A DNA stretch of 64,000 nt, from NCBI GenBank assembly GCA_905183005.1, contig CAJJDO010000003.1, positions 580,659 to 644,658 on the forward strand, read 5' to 3'. Positions 25,098 to 37,860 of this stretch are shown here, piece by piece. Both the position numbers and the translations under genes were made by a program. The notes under the pieces are model-generated. The model did no database searches. It was given only the letters and a program-made list of their open reading frames with translations, and was not told the origin of the DNA. The DNA comes from Paramecium pentaurelia. Taxonomy: Eukaryota > Ciliophora > Oligohymenophorea > Peniculida > Parameciidae. Position 1 is the first letter of the stretch; the number at the start of each line of letters is the position of its first letter.

Positions 25098-25369
25098 ACA
25101 TCATTAATATTTTATGTATTATTTTCAATAAATAATTATACATAAGAATTGGTTGTTTTTTAATATATAAATTTCTGCATTTCTAATATTCAATTGAATT
25201 TAAATATATACTAAACTTATTATGAAGAGTATTAATATTAATTCTGATAATTTCGGATTTATAGAGAATTCTTTAAATTTTACACTAAAGTTTAGTTGAC
25301 TATATAAATTATAATGATGAATCTTTTAATTTAATAATTTTTATAATAAATTACCAGTTCAAAAAGCAA

Positions 25370-25791
25370 ATGTCTAGAAGTAAACATTTCAATTAAATAA
25401 TATAGGCAAGAAATCAGAACCCTTATTAATGGATGTCGATATAGTAGAAAAGGAATCACATTAGAGAATTAAAGAAGGTATAATGATTTTCTGATTTATC
25501 TAGAAATAAAAAGAAAAGGAATTTCTAGTGAACCACATCCTAAGGATAGAGAATCTGGAACAGGTAGAGGGTATGATAATTAATTAATATAATAATAGTA
25601 AAGAAATGAGAAAGAATGGAGTAGGAAAAAATAATTGGGGAACATACAAAGATGATTTGAAAGAGTATGAATTTGATGAAGATGTGTCAGAAGATATTTA
25701 TTATGAAGAAATAGAACAAAATTCTAATAAATTTAGAGCAGTTGACTAAGGAATTATAATTGATGATCATAATTTCCCAAAACTTAATTGA
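25370..25791 (+). CDS. Stm1/SERBP1 (HABP4) family ribosome/mRNA-binding protein
   Basis: 113 residues after introns of 26, 26 and 28 nt; without splicing the frame is broken, with splicing every part connects. The diagnostic block is PKDRESGTGRGKEMRKNGVG followed by KNNWGTYKDD, the HABP4/PAI-RBP1 signature (D-R-x-S-G-T-G-R...G-x-G-x-x-N-W-G). An acidic tail (YEFDEDVSEDIYYEEIEQ) follows. Yeast Stm1 and animal SERBP1 bind the mRNA channel of idle 80S ribosomes and protect them in stress. This version is short compared with animal SERBP1 (~400), keeping little beyond the core. Confidence 0.85.
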
Positions 25792-25814
25792 TTATTAATT
25801 ATTATATTATAAAA

Positions 25815-26710
25815 TCAATCATCTAAAGATTTAGTTATTTTTTCTTTTGTTTTTTCTAATTATTCTTATGTTTCTTATGTATTTTATGTTTATTTCTTTT
25901 AAAAGAATTTACCAATTCCATTTTTAAATTATTATTCTTTATACTCCTCAAGTGTAATTAAACATTTTTCACTTTTTTCTTTTATATTATTAACATATGG
26001 AGCTACTTTAGTAACTTATACTTATCCCCAAATTTTCTTTTGGGAATTCAGAATTTTCTTATCTATAATATCAAAGAACCCACTAAAGATAATAATAATA
26101 ATTACATTTTTGGATTGATCCAAAGATCAATTTCATCATCTTCTAATAAGACAGGCATTCTATCATGAACTTTTGCATATTCTCCAAAAGCATCTCTTGT
26201 TAATACAAAGATTTCATCATCATCTGTATACATAGCTGCTAAATATAATGGTTTATTTGTAGAAAATTTAAATGGCTCCTTTTTTTTATTCCATTCATAA
26301 TATCCATCTGCAATTATAACACATCTTTTTTTATCTAAGAATGGTTTAAATGTATGTTTTTCATGCATTTCTTCAATTCTAGCATTTATAATAAGATTGA
26401 ATTTAGTTTAGAATCCCCATTTAAAAAAATCAAGTCCTCTTTTATTCTTTTACTTTTCAATAACTTCTTAACTTTGATCTTCAATTAATTGTTCATTATC
26501 TAAAGATTAATTGTGTTCTTAATTTTAATTATTTTATTCTTCATATTCTTCAAAATTATCATCATCTTCTACATGTCGAATTGCTGGTATATAATTTGTT
26601 GGTCCCATATTATAAGTTGGATTAAAATTGGCAGCATTTCTAACTCTTCTAGTTTAAGCAAATTGTAATAATTATGCAATATTATGAATCTGAAATATTC
26701 GTCCGCACAT
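25815..26710 (-). CDS. SRAP-domain protein HMCES (abasic-site DNA-protein crosslinker)
   Basis: 290 residues with one 23-nt intron. It begins MCGRIFQ, so Cys2 becomes the N-terminal residue that crosslinks to abasic sites in single-stranded DNA. Also seen: INARIEE, CVIIADGYYEWNKKKEPF (the family's ADG-x-YEW block) and KVHDRMPVLL with the conserved His. After the intron come GFFDIIDKKIL and VAPYVNN. Two additions to the usual domain are an acidic Glu/Asp/Asn/Gln-rich insert around residues 48-85 and a Gln/Lys-rich tail. HMCES shields abasic sites at replication forks. The gene converges with the Stm1-like gene (24 bp between stops). Confidence 0.93.
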
Positions 26711-26844
26711 TATCAGAATGTTATTATTTAGATAAAATAATAAATAAATTCATTTGTTATAATTGATTATTGTATTAATTCTCAGAATAGATATTACAAT
26801 ATAATATTTATATATACATTACTTTTAATATTAAATATATTTAA

Positions 26845-29456
26845 ATGGCTTTATAACCCTGCAAAATTTTATCAATCATTTCTCCAAATCAATTTATGAT
26901 CTAAACACAATAATCAAAAATATTAATTGTAGGAGATGGAATTCCTAATTTTTTAACAAGAGATAATTCAATTGTTAAATAGAAAACCTTATAAACATTT
27001 TTGGAATAATTATAATATGTCAATAAAGATGCATTGTATATATCTAAATAGAATCAAATCTAAATAAATAGTATTGATTTGATTCAAAATATTGATGATA
27101 GTGAAGAGATATAATTAAATTTAGTAGGTGTAAAAAATAAAGAACCTAAAGCATCTTCAATTATAGATGATTATATAAGATAAATGAGAAATAAAACAAT
27201 TAAAGCAATAATGGTATCTTTTGAATCCAATAGTTTAAACTTTCTTTATTAGAATAATACAATTATATCTCTAGTACCTAATGCTATAGTAATAGATGGT
27301 ATTTATTTAATATATAATCAGATTTTGCAATTAAAGATTAAGAATACACTAAATTAATGTAGACTGAATGGTTAAACAAAGAGTTTAGTATCACTTTTAA
27401 AGGAACATCAATAATGAGTATTATTTAAAATGATAATGTCATTAATATTCCTATTTTAAGAGCTGAATTACATTTGACAAATTAACCTAATATTGAATTA
27501 AGCAATGAATTTTATTCTTCTTTAGTTCAAACAGGTTATGCTTATATTAGTGATTGGGGGTATTTATTGTAAATAAATGTAGAAAATTAAATTTATCTCA
27601 AAATTCATATTAGTTATTATATTAATGTTAATAAGAAGCAAAAAGATTAAATTTAGGAATGTGGAAAACTGGAGAATTAGATAGGAGTATGTTAAATTCT
27701 TTTACCTCTTAATTATAAGGATAAGTAATTGAAATAGTAGAGGCAAATTAATTTTATATAAAAACTAAAACAGAAAAATTAAATGTTAAATTAGATAGAA
27801 TATTTATTGAAGGCTTAGAAGCAAAAGAATTTATAAGAAAATTATTGATTGGAAAATAAGTACATGTTTTATAAGTTGGTGATAATACTCCTTTATATTC
27901 TATATAATTAATTGAAAATAATCTTGATATAGAAGAAGAACTTATTTTAAATGGATGGGCTACACCAAAAGAGAATCATCCTGGATTATCAAAATTTAAA
28001 TATTAATAATTGTTATAATTGAATTAAATTGCAAAATAGAAAAAACTAGGATAATATAGTTAAGAATTAACTTGGAGAGTTGAAGATTAAACTGATTCTA
28101 AATAAGGAAAATGTGTAAATGAAATTATTTGGTCAAATATTTCTAGAGACAAATAAAGTGCTAAATAATCTGGAATGAGTACAGGAATTAGTATAAAAGA
28201 AGATTATTAATTAGAAGTATTAATAGATAAAATTCATTTTAATGGATTAATTTAAATGACTATTTTAAAATATCATTCTATGATAAACTTTTAATTAAAT
28301 GGTATAACTAATTTACATGAATTTGAAACAAGTTTTCCATCTATAATTAAATATCAAGAATAAAGATAAAATTATACATATAATTTATTGATGTAAAGAA
28401 ATGTTTGGGTTAATTTTGAACATTTTAATATTTAAGAAAATTAATTTTATGGCAAAATTTATCTAAAGAAAAATAATAAAGATACTGATTTTATTATCAA
28501 TTTACTATAAGAAGGATTTACATTTTTAAAAAGCAATTTTGACTATTATGATAAATATGAAGAAGCATAAAAATAAGCAGAAGAAGATAAAAAAGGATTT
28601 TGGAATGAATCTTATGCTCAATTCATTTTAGATTTCATTCATAATAAATAATCATTAAAAAAGTAAGTAAGTACAACAGAACATATACAAGAACATGATA
28701 ATTAATTAATAGAATAAATCATTGTTACTGTTGTAAATGATTGTAATGAATTTTATATCAGAAGATTAAATAATCCTGAATTTGAAGATTTAGAAAATTA
28801 AATTGAAAATGCTAAATTAATTGTAAATATATCATTTAATATTATAAAAAGCCTTTAAAAAAGCCAGTAAAAAAAGGAACACTATGTTTGGCTAAATTTT
28901 CAGAAGACAATAGAGTTTATAGAGCACAAGTCATATAAGCATTTAAAAATGATAGATTTTTGGTTAAATTCATTGATTATGGTAATAATGATGAAGTTGG
29001 ATACCAAGAAATGGGAGTACTTCCTTCTTAATTCACTAGTATCCCTTAATAAACTAGAATGTGTGCTTTAGCTTATTTAAGATTTCCACCTTAAACACAT
29101 GAATTTTCAGAAGAAGCAGCTGATATTTTGAGAGATTTAATATTAGATCAACCTTTTGATTGCAAGGTTAGATATACTGAAAAAAGTACAAATAGGAATT
29201 TTGTAACATTATAACATTAAGGATAATTGGATGAATTACAATTTACTATCAATAAAACTGTTCTGGATAGAGGGTAATAATTAATAGTTATTATTTAAGT
29301 ATAGGACGTATTGATCATAGATAACCTTATAATCCATTAAAATAATTCTTAAATAGTGAGTTAGATGCTAAAGCAAATGGGATTGGTATTTGGGGTTTTG
29401 ATGATTGTTTAGAAGATGAAAAGTAATTTGAAGATGAATATGATTTTTATTAGTGA
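26845..29456 (+). CDS. Tudor-SN (SND1), staphylococcal nuclease-like and Tudor protein
   Basis: The frame spans the expected ~870 residues with several short introns. N-terminal repeats are divergent staphylococcal-nuclease folds (for example ILNGWATPKENHPG, LLQEGFTFLKSNFDYYDKYE with the trailing KKGFW). The C-terminal Tudor domain is clear: KKGTLCLAKFSEDNRVYRAQ, FLVKFIDYGNNDEV, LPSQFTSIPQQTRMCALAYL, and the closing ANGIGIWGFDDCLEDE. SND1 acts in RNA processing, RISC and stress granules. The first two nuclease repeats are hard to trace by eye and exon limits there are uncertain. Confidence 0.85.
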
Positions 29457-29468
29457 TTTTATGTATAT

Positions 29469-29846
29469 TCATAATTATTTGGTAAAATCTATATGTAAAT
29501 TATCTCTGCAATTATCAAATGGAATTTTAGATGTTTAACAATCTTTTAGGATATTCTTTACACAATTTTTAAAATACATATTCCTAAAATGTTTAATGAA
29601 AGTTTACCTTTTATGATCTGTTTCTCCATCTTCTGGAATATCTTCATAAGTGTTAAGAAAACATAAAGATGATACACACCAATTAATGCAATTGTCATTA
29701 AATCCTTTTGGTAAATGCAAACATTATTAATTTTCACAAATCTTCTCTAATTTGCTTATGAATTTATCAGATAAAGATTCACCTTTCTGAATAGTATGTA
29801 TAAAAAGTGTAATTAATATCAAAGTTTGCAGGTGTGATTAAATCAT
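29469..29846 (-). CDS. Small secreted cysteine-rich protein
   Basis: 117 residues with one 24-nt intron at 29584-29607. A signal peptide (LQTLILITLFIHTIQKG) precedes a mature chain with nine cysteines in patterns such as CENQQC, CINWCVSSLC, NCVKNILKDC and NCRDN. No family recognised. Its start codon is 15 bp from the divergent M20 dipeptidase start. The intron is a multiple of three without an in-frame TGA, so retention would add eight residues. It could be a cell-surface, defence or pheromone-like peptide; nothing in the sequence decides this. Confidence 0.65.
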
Positions 29847-29861
29847 TAAATAATTATAGAT
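29847..29861. promoter_or_regulatory. 15-bp shared divergent promoter spacer
   Basis: The start codons of the secreted Cys-rich gene and the dipeptidase gene are separated by only 15 bases, leaving essentially no room for separate promoters or 5' UTRs. Confidence 0.4.
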
Positions 29862-31354
29862 ATGGATTAATAATAGGGAATTCCTGCAGAATAAATCAAC
29901 TAATTGGTAAACAAACATTTCTAAGATGCATTACCAAAATTCATAGAGATACTCAAGATTCCTAGTTAATCCAGGTTATTTGATCCAGAATACTTAACAA
30001 ATGGATTATTGATGAAAACAGCATAAGAATTCAGAGATTATGTTTTAGCATCAAATTTAAAGAGTATAAACTATATATAAATAATAATTAGATGCTAAAG
30101 TAGAACTTTTATAAGATGAGGGATATTCTCCATTCTTATTTGTTGAAGTAGATGGATCTGATGGTTAAACAGATGGAACAGTATTATTCTATGGTCATAT
30201 GGATAAATAACCACCATTTAATGGTTGGAAAGAAGGATTAGGTGCATATGAACCAAAAATAGTGGATGATAAATTATATGCTAGAGGAGGAGCAGATGAT
30301 CATTATTCAATCTTTGGAGCTGTTATAGCAGTGAGAACATTATAAGAATTAGGTTTAAAACATCCAAGAATTGTAATGACATTTGAAGCAGATGAAGAAA
30401 GTGGATCAGCACATATAGATCATTATTTGGCAAAATTAAAAGAGAAAATAGGAGCTGTTGATTTAGTTGTATGTTTAGATTCAGGATGTGGTAATTATGA
30501 ATAATTATGGATTACAACAACATTAAGAGGTATGGTAGGTGCATGTGTTACTGTTTAAGTCTTAGATGAAGGAGTTCATTCAGGTGATGCATCAGGTGTT
30601 GTACCATCATCATTTAGAATATAAAGACTTCTTTTAGATAGAATTGATAATCCTAATACTGGAGAGGTTGTTGAAGATTTTCAAGTCAATATTCCAGGTG
30701 AAAGATATTTACAAGCTTAAAAGGCAGCTGAAGTATTAGGTAAAACTACATTAACCAAATTCCCATTTTATGGTTCAACTTAACCAACTACTTAGGATTA
30801 TTTCAAAGCATATTTGAATAGAATCTGGAAAGCCTAACTCTCAGTTGTAGGAGCTGATGGTTTACCACCTGCTAAGACAGCAGGTAATGTACTTAGACCT
30901 GAAACTACATTAAAATATTCATTAAGATTACCACCAACTAAAAATCCAAAGGAAGCAGAAGCTGCATTTGTTAAACTTGTAATATCAATTATTTTATAAA
31001 ACATAGTTAACTACAAATGTACCATATAATGCAACTGTCAAAATTACTGGATTAGGATCTGGATCAGGATTTAATGCTCCTTAAAATTAACCATATTTAG
31101 ATTAACTTATTTAAAATGCTTCCTAATTGTTCTTTAAAAAGGATGCATAAACATTAGGTGAAGGAGGTTCCATTCCTCTTATGAATACACTTAAAGAATA
31201 ATATCCAACTGCTTAATTTATAGTGACTGGAGTTTTGGGACCTAATTCCAATGCACATGGACCAAATGAATTCATGCATATACCTTTCACAAAATCCTTG
31301 ATTAGTTGCATTACCTATATTGTAACTGGTCTTCAAGTCCATTTAAAAAAATGA
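29862..31354 (+). CDS. M20 family metallodipeptidase (CNDP/carnosinase-like)
   Basis: 478 residues with two 28-nt introns, the usual size of the family. Metal-site motifs are intact: LFYGHMDKQPP (His and Asp), ARGGADDHYS (bridging Asp) and FEADEESGS (Glu pair), then VCLDSGC, GVHSGDASG in the dimerisation lid, and a C-terminal HGPNEFMHI (His). These are the CNDP-type dinuclear zinc/manganese dipeptidases that cleave dipeptides in the cytosol. No signal peptide (MDQQQGIPAEQINQ), so cytosolic. Intact. Confidence 0.94.
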
Positions 31355-31512
31355 GCAATTATTAAAATGATATAATATTTAGATTAAAATGATATTTTCA
31401 TCTTTTAAAATAGGCTTTGGATAATAAGAATCTAATAAACATATAATAATTAATATAAGTTTAAGTTTTATAAAATAAATATATATAAAATTATTATTAT
31501 ACATCTAAATTG

Positions 31513-32018
31513 ATGGCAACTTGGAGAGCATTGATATCACCAAATAAAAATATATCACTTTCTGTTTCTAATAAGGAATCTTTTGATAATAGAATAGTTA
31601 CATAAATAAAGGCTAGACATGCAAAAACAATTACTTAAAGCACAAATCTATCTTAATATAAACCAACAATCAAAAGAGAGTATTCTGAATCAATTGATTG
31701 TGATTAAGCATTTATTTAATCATCTTCTAAAGACTTTTTAGTTGTAAGAATAATTATAATAAATATAAGAATTTTAATGTAAATAAAGACTAGACTTAAT
31801 TAAACGAAATCAAGCATGTCTTAATCTAAAATTCGATTAATTTAAAATAATTACATAAGAGCATCGATAAATTTGATTATAATTAAAGACAAATTTAAGC
31901 ATTATAAAAATAAATACTTCATTAAAGAAGTAAGTACAATTTATCTATAAACACAAAAATAAATCAATGCCAAAAAAAATTATAAGATATCTAATTATTA
32001 CTTTTGAGTAAAAAGTGA
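31513..32018 (+). CDS. Hypothetical coiled-coil protein
   Basis: 159 residues with one 26-nt intron. The N-terminus (MATWRALISPNKNISLSVS) and following 75 residues are Ser/Thr/Lys-rich; the second half is a coiled coil (LHKSIDKFDYNQRQIQALQK). No known family, no signal peptide. It sits 37 bp before an N-acylated small protein on the same strand. Confidence 0.6.
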
Positions 32019-32055
32019 ATTAATATTATGAAATATAAATATAATAATATAACCT

Positions 32056-32472
32056 ATGGGTGCTGTCTGTTGTACAGAATAGTTTGAAAAAGGAGGTGAA
32101 TTAGATATGAAAATGATTAAGTAAGATGAGAATAATTAATAAATTGGAAATGGTACTGCTACTATATCAAAAGAGTTATATAATAGTAAGGATAAAATAT
32201 AAGGATAAATGGAAATTTGTTATGCATGTCAAGTGTTGAAAATTAGTTGTGAATGTAAATCTGTATAAAAATTACTTGGTGATATAGATGAAGAACAAAT
32301 ATTTATACATTCATCTAGATCACTAGATAGTTCATCTTCAGAATCTCGTCCAGACGATACGAACACTAAAAAAACGATTTTAAAGCATCAATTACATTAT
32401 ATATCAAATACGTAATAATAGCAAATTCAAATAAAAAAGAAGGTTAGATTCGACTTATCTAAGAAATAATGA
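32056..32472 (+). CDS. Small N-myristoylated/palmitoylated protein, CxxC-containing
   Basis: 138 residues, no intron. The N-terminus MGAVCCTEQ fits N-myristoylation at Gly2 with palmitoylation of the two cysteines, placing it on membranes, probably the plasma or ciliary membrane. A short cysteine cluster (CYACQVLKISCEC) could bind zinc. A Ser-rich acidic patch (SSRSLDSSSSESRPDD) and a basic C-terminus (QIKKKVRFDLSKKQ) follow; RVxF-like KVRFDL could be a PP1 docking motif. No family recognised. Confidence 0.65.
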
Positions 32473-32521
32473 TGTTAACTAACTAATTTTTTTTGTTTTT
32501 TTACTTAATATAAATATACAC

Positions 32522-33318
32522 TCATTCTACTTTCTTTTTTTCCTTATTTTCTGCAACTTCTTTAGGAGAACTTTCATCCTCCTCTTATGAATTTTCTTCT
32601 TCCTTTTTAGGTGATAATTTATCATCATTTTAATCTTTTGATTTAACTTTAGTCTTATCTTTTTTTTCTTTTTTCTTTCTTTCTGGAACACAACAAACTA
32701 AAAATTTAAGAAATGATTTACTTATATATGAAAGTAAAACACCTACTAAAACAAATGATGATAGAACTAACCATTCTTTCAATTCAAAAATAGACATATC
32801 AGGTAATTCTTATTATTTACCTTTATTTCTTTATCTTTTTCTTCCTGTTTCTGATTAATCATTTCCATCATCACCTCCTTCATGCTCTCTTTTTTATTAA
32901 TTAACCATATCATCAATGGATTTAATTATCTTAAGAATTTCATTTTTTTTTGCGCTCTTCTTTTTTGATCCATACTTCTTTAAATCAGCTTTTTCAACTA
33001 AATGTTAATGTGCTTCCAAATTTATTTTTTATGATTGTAATTATTGAATAATCTATTGTATATTATAATCCTTACCTCCATTGTCTCCTAAGTAGAGATA
33101 CTTTCTAAACAGGATTCAACCAAAGAAGCAACAGCAAACATCACTGCATCTTCTTTTGTTAGTTATTATAATTGAATCATTTCTCCTACAGCTCTTCCAG
33201 CTAACTCTTAATTTGATTGCAAATAGTATCTAGAAAAAATAACACAAGCTGCATTTGTCAGTTATTGTTCATCCTATATTTGAGCATAAGCAAATGATAA
33301 CACTATCAATATTAACAT
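32522..33318 (-). CDS. Type I membrane protein with charged cytosolic tail
   Basis: 257 residues with one 23-nt intron. A signal peptide (MLILIVLSFAYAQ) is followed by a lumenal helical domain with two cysteines (NAACVIFSRYY, SLVESCLESIS), a basic stretch, a single transmembrane span (WLVLSSFVLVGVLLSYI) with a juxtamembrane LVCCV, and a Lys/Glu/Asp/Ser-rich cytosolic tail of ~60 residues ending KKKVE. No family recognised. ER or cell-surface location inferred from topology. Confidence 0.7.
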
Positions 33319-33996
33319 TAATTAATAATTAATATAGAAATACTATAATTAAATTTGAGTTTATCTCTTGATTCCCTTTATTAAATAATATACTTTTCTT
33401 ATTAAATTCTCATGAAATGATACACAAATGGAAGTAATTATATAATTTTGAATTATAATAAATATTTAAATTTAGGGTTTAGTTTATCATTAATAATAAA
33501 TACTTTAAATTAACATGTTAATTATATATATATATATGTAATCTTTAAATATTATGATCATTAATTATCAGCTACATTAATTACAAATCAAATAAAAGAT
33601 TAATTTATAAATAAATATACTATTTATAGTATTTAGGATCTAAAATTAAATTTTAACATTAAATTTAAAGTTGATTTTAAATATCAATTTGCAAATCTTT
33701 GTTTTGAAATCAAATAAATAAATCTTATTAATTTATATTTTTTATTTGATTTTTATTTTTTAAAATTCAATCTATTAATATAATAATACTTAGAATAGAT
33801 ACTTCATATTGTAAATATGATCAATATTTTGTACTTCTAACTTTCCAAATTATAAACAGTATGTCAGATAATAGAAATGTTGTTATTATTAAAAATAAAC
33901 TATATCTATAAAAATTTGAAAGTCCTAAATATTCTAGCCATATGAATATAATAATTAATTGAAATTAATAATAGGATAATAAATTAATTGACATAA
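33319..33996. other. AT-rich intergenic spacer
   Basis: About 680 bases between two minus-strand genes, containing a short (TA)n run near 33524-33538. No coding frame, RNA gene or terminator-like structure stands out. Confidence 0.5.
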
Positions 33997-36721
33997 TCAT
34001 TTTCTGTTACTTAACCTAAATTTCATTATTCTATTAACTACATTTTAGTTAAAGGTATAAAGTTAGGCATTTAAATCAGTTTTAGAAAATATACGGGAAC
34101 CTTTTTTTTTTCTGAAATTCTCATAAACTCTTATTATGTTGTCTGCATTATCATGCTTTTTATAATATTGATAGAAATATATTTTATCAATATCATTTTA
34201 ATGAAATTTTAATTCTAATTTAAATTCATCTAAGAAAGTTTATTAATCAAAAGGCACTGTTATATCATTAATAGAACAATTTAATTAAACATCCTTTTAA
34301 TTATTCACTTATCCTAAAGATGTTTTTTTTTTATACTCTTACTTTTTTGCAAATATGGTCATAGCATTAGATTTTCTTCTGTCTACTTTAGATGTTTTGA
34401 TAAATTCTTATAAATTAATTATTTCATCATCTTAATTATTATCAGAATCCTTGTATTGGAATTTAGGTTGGATTGTAAATTTCTTTTTAGTAGCTTATTT
34501 ACTAATTTACAAAATATCAGGAGTATCGATTTTAATTGATGAACCATCAATTTATTCAGTAAAATTTGAAGATTATTAATAAGATTTAATGGATCCTTAT
34601 ATTTCCTTATACATAATTCTAACATTTAGTTTTTAATTAAGTCTTTTAAAATTTATATCTCTTTCTTAATTTGTATGATATAAAGATTTTTTAATTCTTT
34701 ATTCTAAATTAGGTTTATAGGTTAATAAGGGACATTCAATTGTTAGATGATTATATTATTTACAAATTTTACAATTTTTTAATAAGATAGAGAATGAATT
34801 ATTAAAAACTATAGTATCCTTAATATTATGAAATTTTTCAAAATCCTTCTAATTATATCTTATTAAATTTATAAATTCAGATCTTTTAATTTAATATAAA
34901 GATGAAAATCCAACACTTAAAGCAGAAAATTTAGGTTATAAACCAGTAAAAAATTGATATTCCCCTAAAGTTTCTCCTTTTTTAACTGTAGCTAATACTT
35001 TTTTACTATTTTCTTCTATTAATTCAATTTCTCCTTCATCAACATAGTATCTAATTAAATAAATTTTAATTACAAACTTTAATCTTCATTTTCTCCTTTA
35101 TGAAATACAAAATCATTAGGTGTTAATTTGATAAATTTCAATTCATCTGTAAGATTTTTGAGGGATTATTTAGAAAATTATTGATTTAATATTTTAATAC
35201 TCTATACAACTTTAGTTTATAAATCTCTATTCAACTCTGATTATAATCCATGTGGTAAATCATTTATTATTTAATATACACTTTCACTATTTTCTTGAAA
35301 TTCTCTATCAATTTGATATTTTATATAATTTCTAACTCTTGATTATATTGTTTCATCTAATTAGTATTTTCTCATATAGTTATTAATTAATATTAAAGAT
35401 CTTCTAAGAAAATAAAAAAATGCAATTACGTTTATTTTTATTTTTAATCATTATATGATTTTAAAATTATACCAATAGAATTAAGAGAATATGCATACAT
35501 AACACTTGAGATGAGCATCATAATATTTACAAAAGTCATTTCAACCTAATTTTATGGAAGTATATCTCCATATCCAACTGTTACCATAGTCATTGATGCC
35601 CAATAAAATGAGTAATTATATCTTACATAAAATCCTTCATTTGTAAGATTATATTTAATTAACCATGTTGTCCCTAAAGATTCTGTATATTATCCAATAT
35701 AATGCCAAATACAAGCCATATAATGGGCAAAATAATATATTAATATTATTAAACTTATTATATCTTTGACATTACTTGCTATTTCTTTTAAATATAATTG
35801 TTCAGTATATTTTTAGAAATTATTTTATATTTAAATAATTAGAATTGCAATCTAAAATATAAAAATGAATTCTTTAGCAACACTTATTTAATAAAATTAG
35901 TGATAGCATAAAACCCATAAAATTATACTACTTAAATTTTTATAAACATGATTAATAACATATGTTTTTATTATTGTACTTCTCTCTTCAATTATTTCTC
36001 CTTAATCAATTATTGCCCTATTTAAATTAATTGTTATATCAAAACTCAAAAATAATATTATTATTATTTCAAAATTCTCAAATATTGATAAGTTTTCATT
36101 AAAAGCAAACAAGATAGGACATAACCATAAACTAAATAAATTAATTATAAGTGATAATTTATCCCAAATTATTATTATTTTGTCTCCAGGAAGAAAAAGT
36201 AATCTATTTGAACTTTAATTATTAATTTCTATGATTATTAAATAAAATTACTTCTCTTTTTTTTAAAAGCATCTTCTAACAAATACTATTCAGATTATAA
36301 GAGATGTTTCATATGATATGAAAGTACATATGATTGTTATAACAGATTATTTTTAAATTTTTAAACTAATGTATTCCTAAAAAAGTTTTTCAATAATGAT
36401 GATTTTTCCAATTTTTTTATAGATTAACTATCAATCTTTTGATTGACTTTCTATATTATTTGAATTACTAATTACTAATTAATTTGGTTATCTACGACTA
36501 AAGCTCTTTGAAGCTTTATTTAGAAAACCTGCTTTTAGTAAATCAAATTACTAACTCTTACTCTCATTAACAATGTTTTATGATATTTCAGATGGTTAAG
36601 ACACATTAATTTCTGAACCTTTTTAATAAGCTTCAATTTAAGTATAATTCATTTGTAATGTAGGTCCTAATATAGGTGATGAAATGTGTCCTCTTTCACT
36701 ATTTATAATTTACATTGACAT
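33997..36721 (-). CDS. Cyclic-nucleotide-binding-domain K+ channel with C-terminal CCHC knuckle
   Basis: Six-span voltage-gated-type K+ channel of the EAG/CNG class, expected in the plasma or ciliary membrane. After a ~180-residue soluble N-terminus come spans S1-S6 (for example IILFLSFDITINLNRAIID), the pore SFYWASMTMVTVGYGDILPQ with the K+ filter GYGD, S6 (MMLISSVMYAYSLNSIG), a C-linker and a cyclic-nucleotide-binding domain (DEGEIELIEEN, KKGETLGEYQFFTG). Directly behind it is CKICKQYNHLTIEC, a C-x2-C-x4-H-x4-C zinc knuckle at 34732-34773. The tail is polar. The channel at 39426-42371 is a paralogue in the same orientation. Several short introns near the N-terminus and in the CNBD are only partly resolved. 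Confidence 0.88.
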
Positions 36722-37167
36722 ATTTATTTAGTTTTTGTGAAATTTAATTTTAGAATTATGTATAATTAAATGTATTTTTGTATAGTAAATATAAATTACA
36801 TCAAGTATTGATTTAATCTAACAAAATTATTCTCCTGTAAAAGTATAAATTTTATTTGAAATCAATAAGTTAAGTAAAAACATCTTAGAGATTACTAAAA
36901 AAAAAGAAATCATTATTTTAAATTCAAAAATTGTTTTTTTTATAGATAATATTAGAAATATTTTTGTATGAAACCTATCAATTTAAATATTTAAAAAAGA
37001 CAATTTCAATTTATTATATTAAGATTATTTAAGATTAGATATAGATATATAATTAATTAGTATAGAAGTATTAATATATTAATAATAAGTTATTGAGAAT
37101 GTATTTGTTATTGTCTAATAAAATAATTAATATAAATTATTATTTATTTGTAAAATCAATATAGAGA

Positions 37168-37392
37168 ATGGGAATATGTTCATCTAAAAAATAAGAATCT
37201 AAAAGAAATATTATAGTAAGATTAGAAGAACATGTAAAAAAGATTGATTAAAATAATGTTCATGATTAAGCTTTATTAATTTTATATAATAGCAGAAATT
37301 AGAGAGTATAACATTTAAATGAACCAATTATGAATGGATTTAGTAAATAATTTCAAAAAACATAAGAGCCTTCTCAAAAAAGCTCTGTATGA
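37168..37392 (+). CDS. Duplicate copy of small acylated protein gene (assembly artefact)
   Basis: Same 74-residue frame as at 38192-38416, inside the first copy of the 1,023-bp repeat. Probably the same locus represented twice. Confidence 0.6.
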
Positions 37393-37444
37393 ATGTCTTT
37401 TGAGGTGGTGATTTAAGTGTGATTTGTAATTAATATTTTATGAA

Positions 37445-37859
37445 ATGAAAATAGATAATATAATTTAGTAATAATTATAACAATATATAAGTATATCATC
37501 ACAATTAGAAATGAAAAGGCTAATATAGAGTACTGACTTTAATGTGGCAATTCCTATAAATAGCACAAAACATGCAATTAATGATGGTTTGTTAGTTTAT
37601 ATAATAATTGATAGATTACTACATGTTCCAAAAATATAAATGCTCCTCACCAGCTATTTTAGGGGATGTCCTTCGTTGTAATACACCAGTTTAATCTTAA
37701 TTATCACCTATTGAAAATTAATAAAAAAGTTGCTTTTCACTTTTATCAGACAACTTTGATTTTTCTGTTAAAGATGTATCTCGAAAATATAATAACGGAT
37801 CTCGATAATTAAGCATATAAAAAGAAAATGAAGAAGAAACAGTTAAAATTTAGAGAATA
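37445..37859 (+). pseudogene. Truncated duplicate of hypothetical coiled-coil gene
   Basis: Same start as the gene at 38469-39383 but cut at the N at 37860. Very probably an assembly artefact. Confidence 0.75.
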
Positions 37860-37860
37860 N
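37860..37860. other. Single-N assembly join
   Basis: One ambiguous base exactly between the two identical 1,023-bp segments. Confidence 0.9.

Larger units (their letters stand above)
36837..37859. repeat. Direct repeat copy 1 (1,023 bp, assembly-join duplicate)
   Basis: These 1,023 bases recur, identical by eye, at 37861-38883, separated by one N at 37860. Copy 1 contains the whole small acylated-protein gene and the first part of the next gene. As at 642-2924 this looks like two overlapping contigs joined without merging. Confidence 0.9.

Noticed and set aside
27054..27420. Separate small gene inside the first part of the SND1 span
   Set aside because: The region is divergent and hard to align by eye, but the reading frame continues with short introns and its position fits the N-terminal nuclease repeats.
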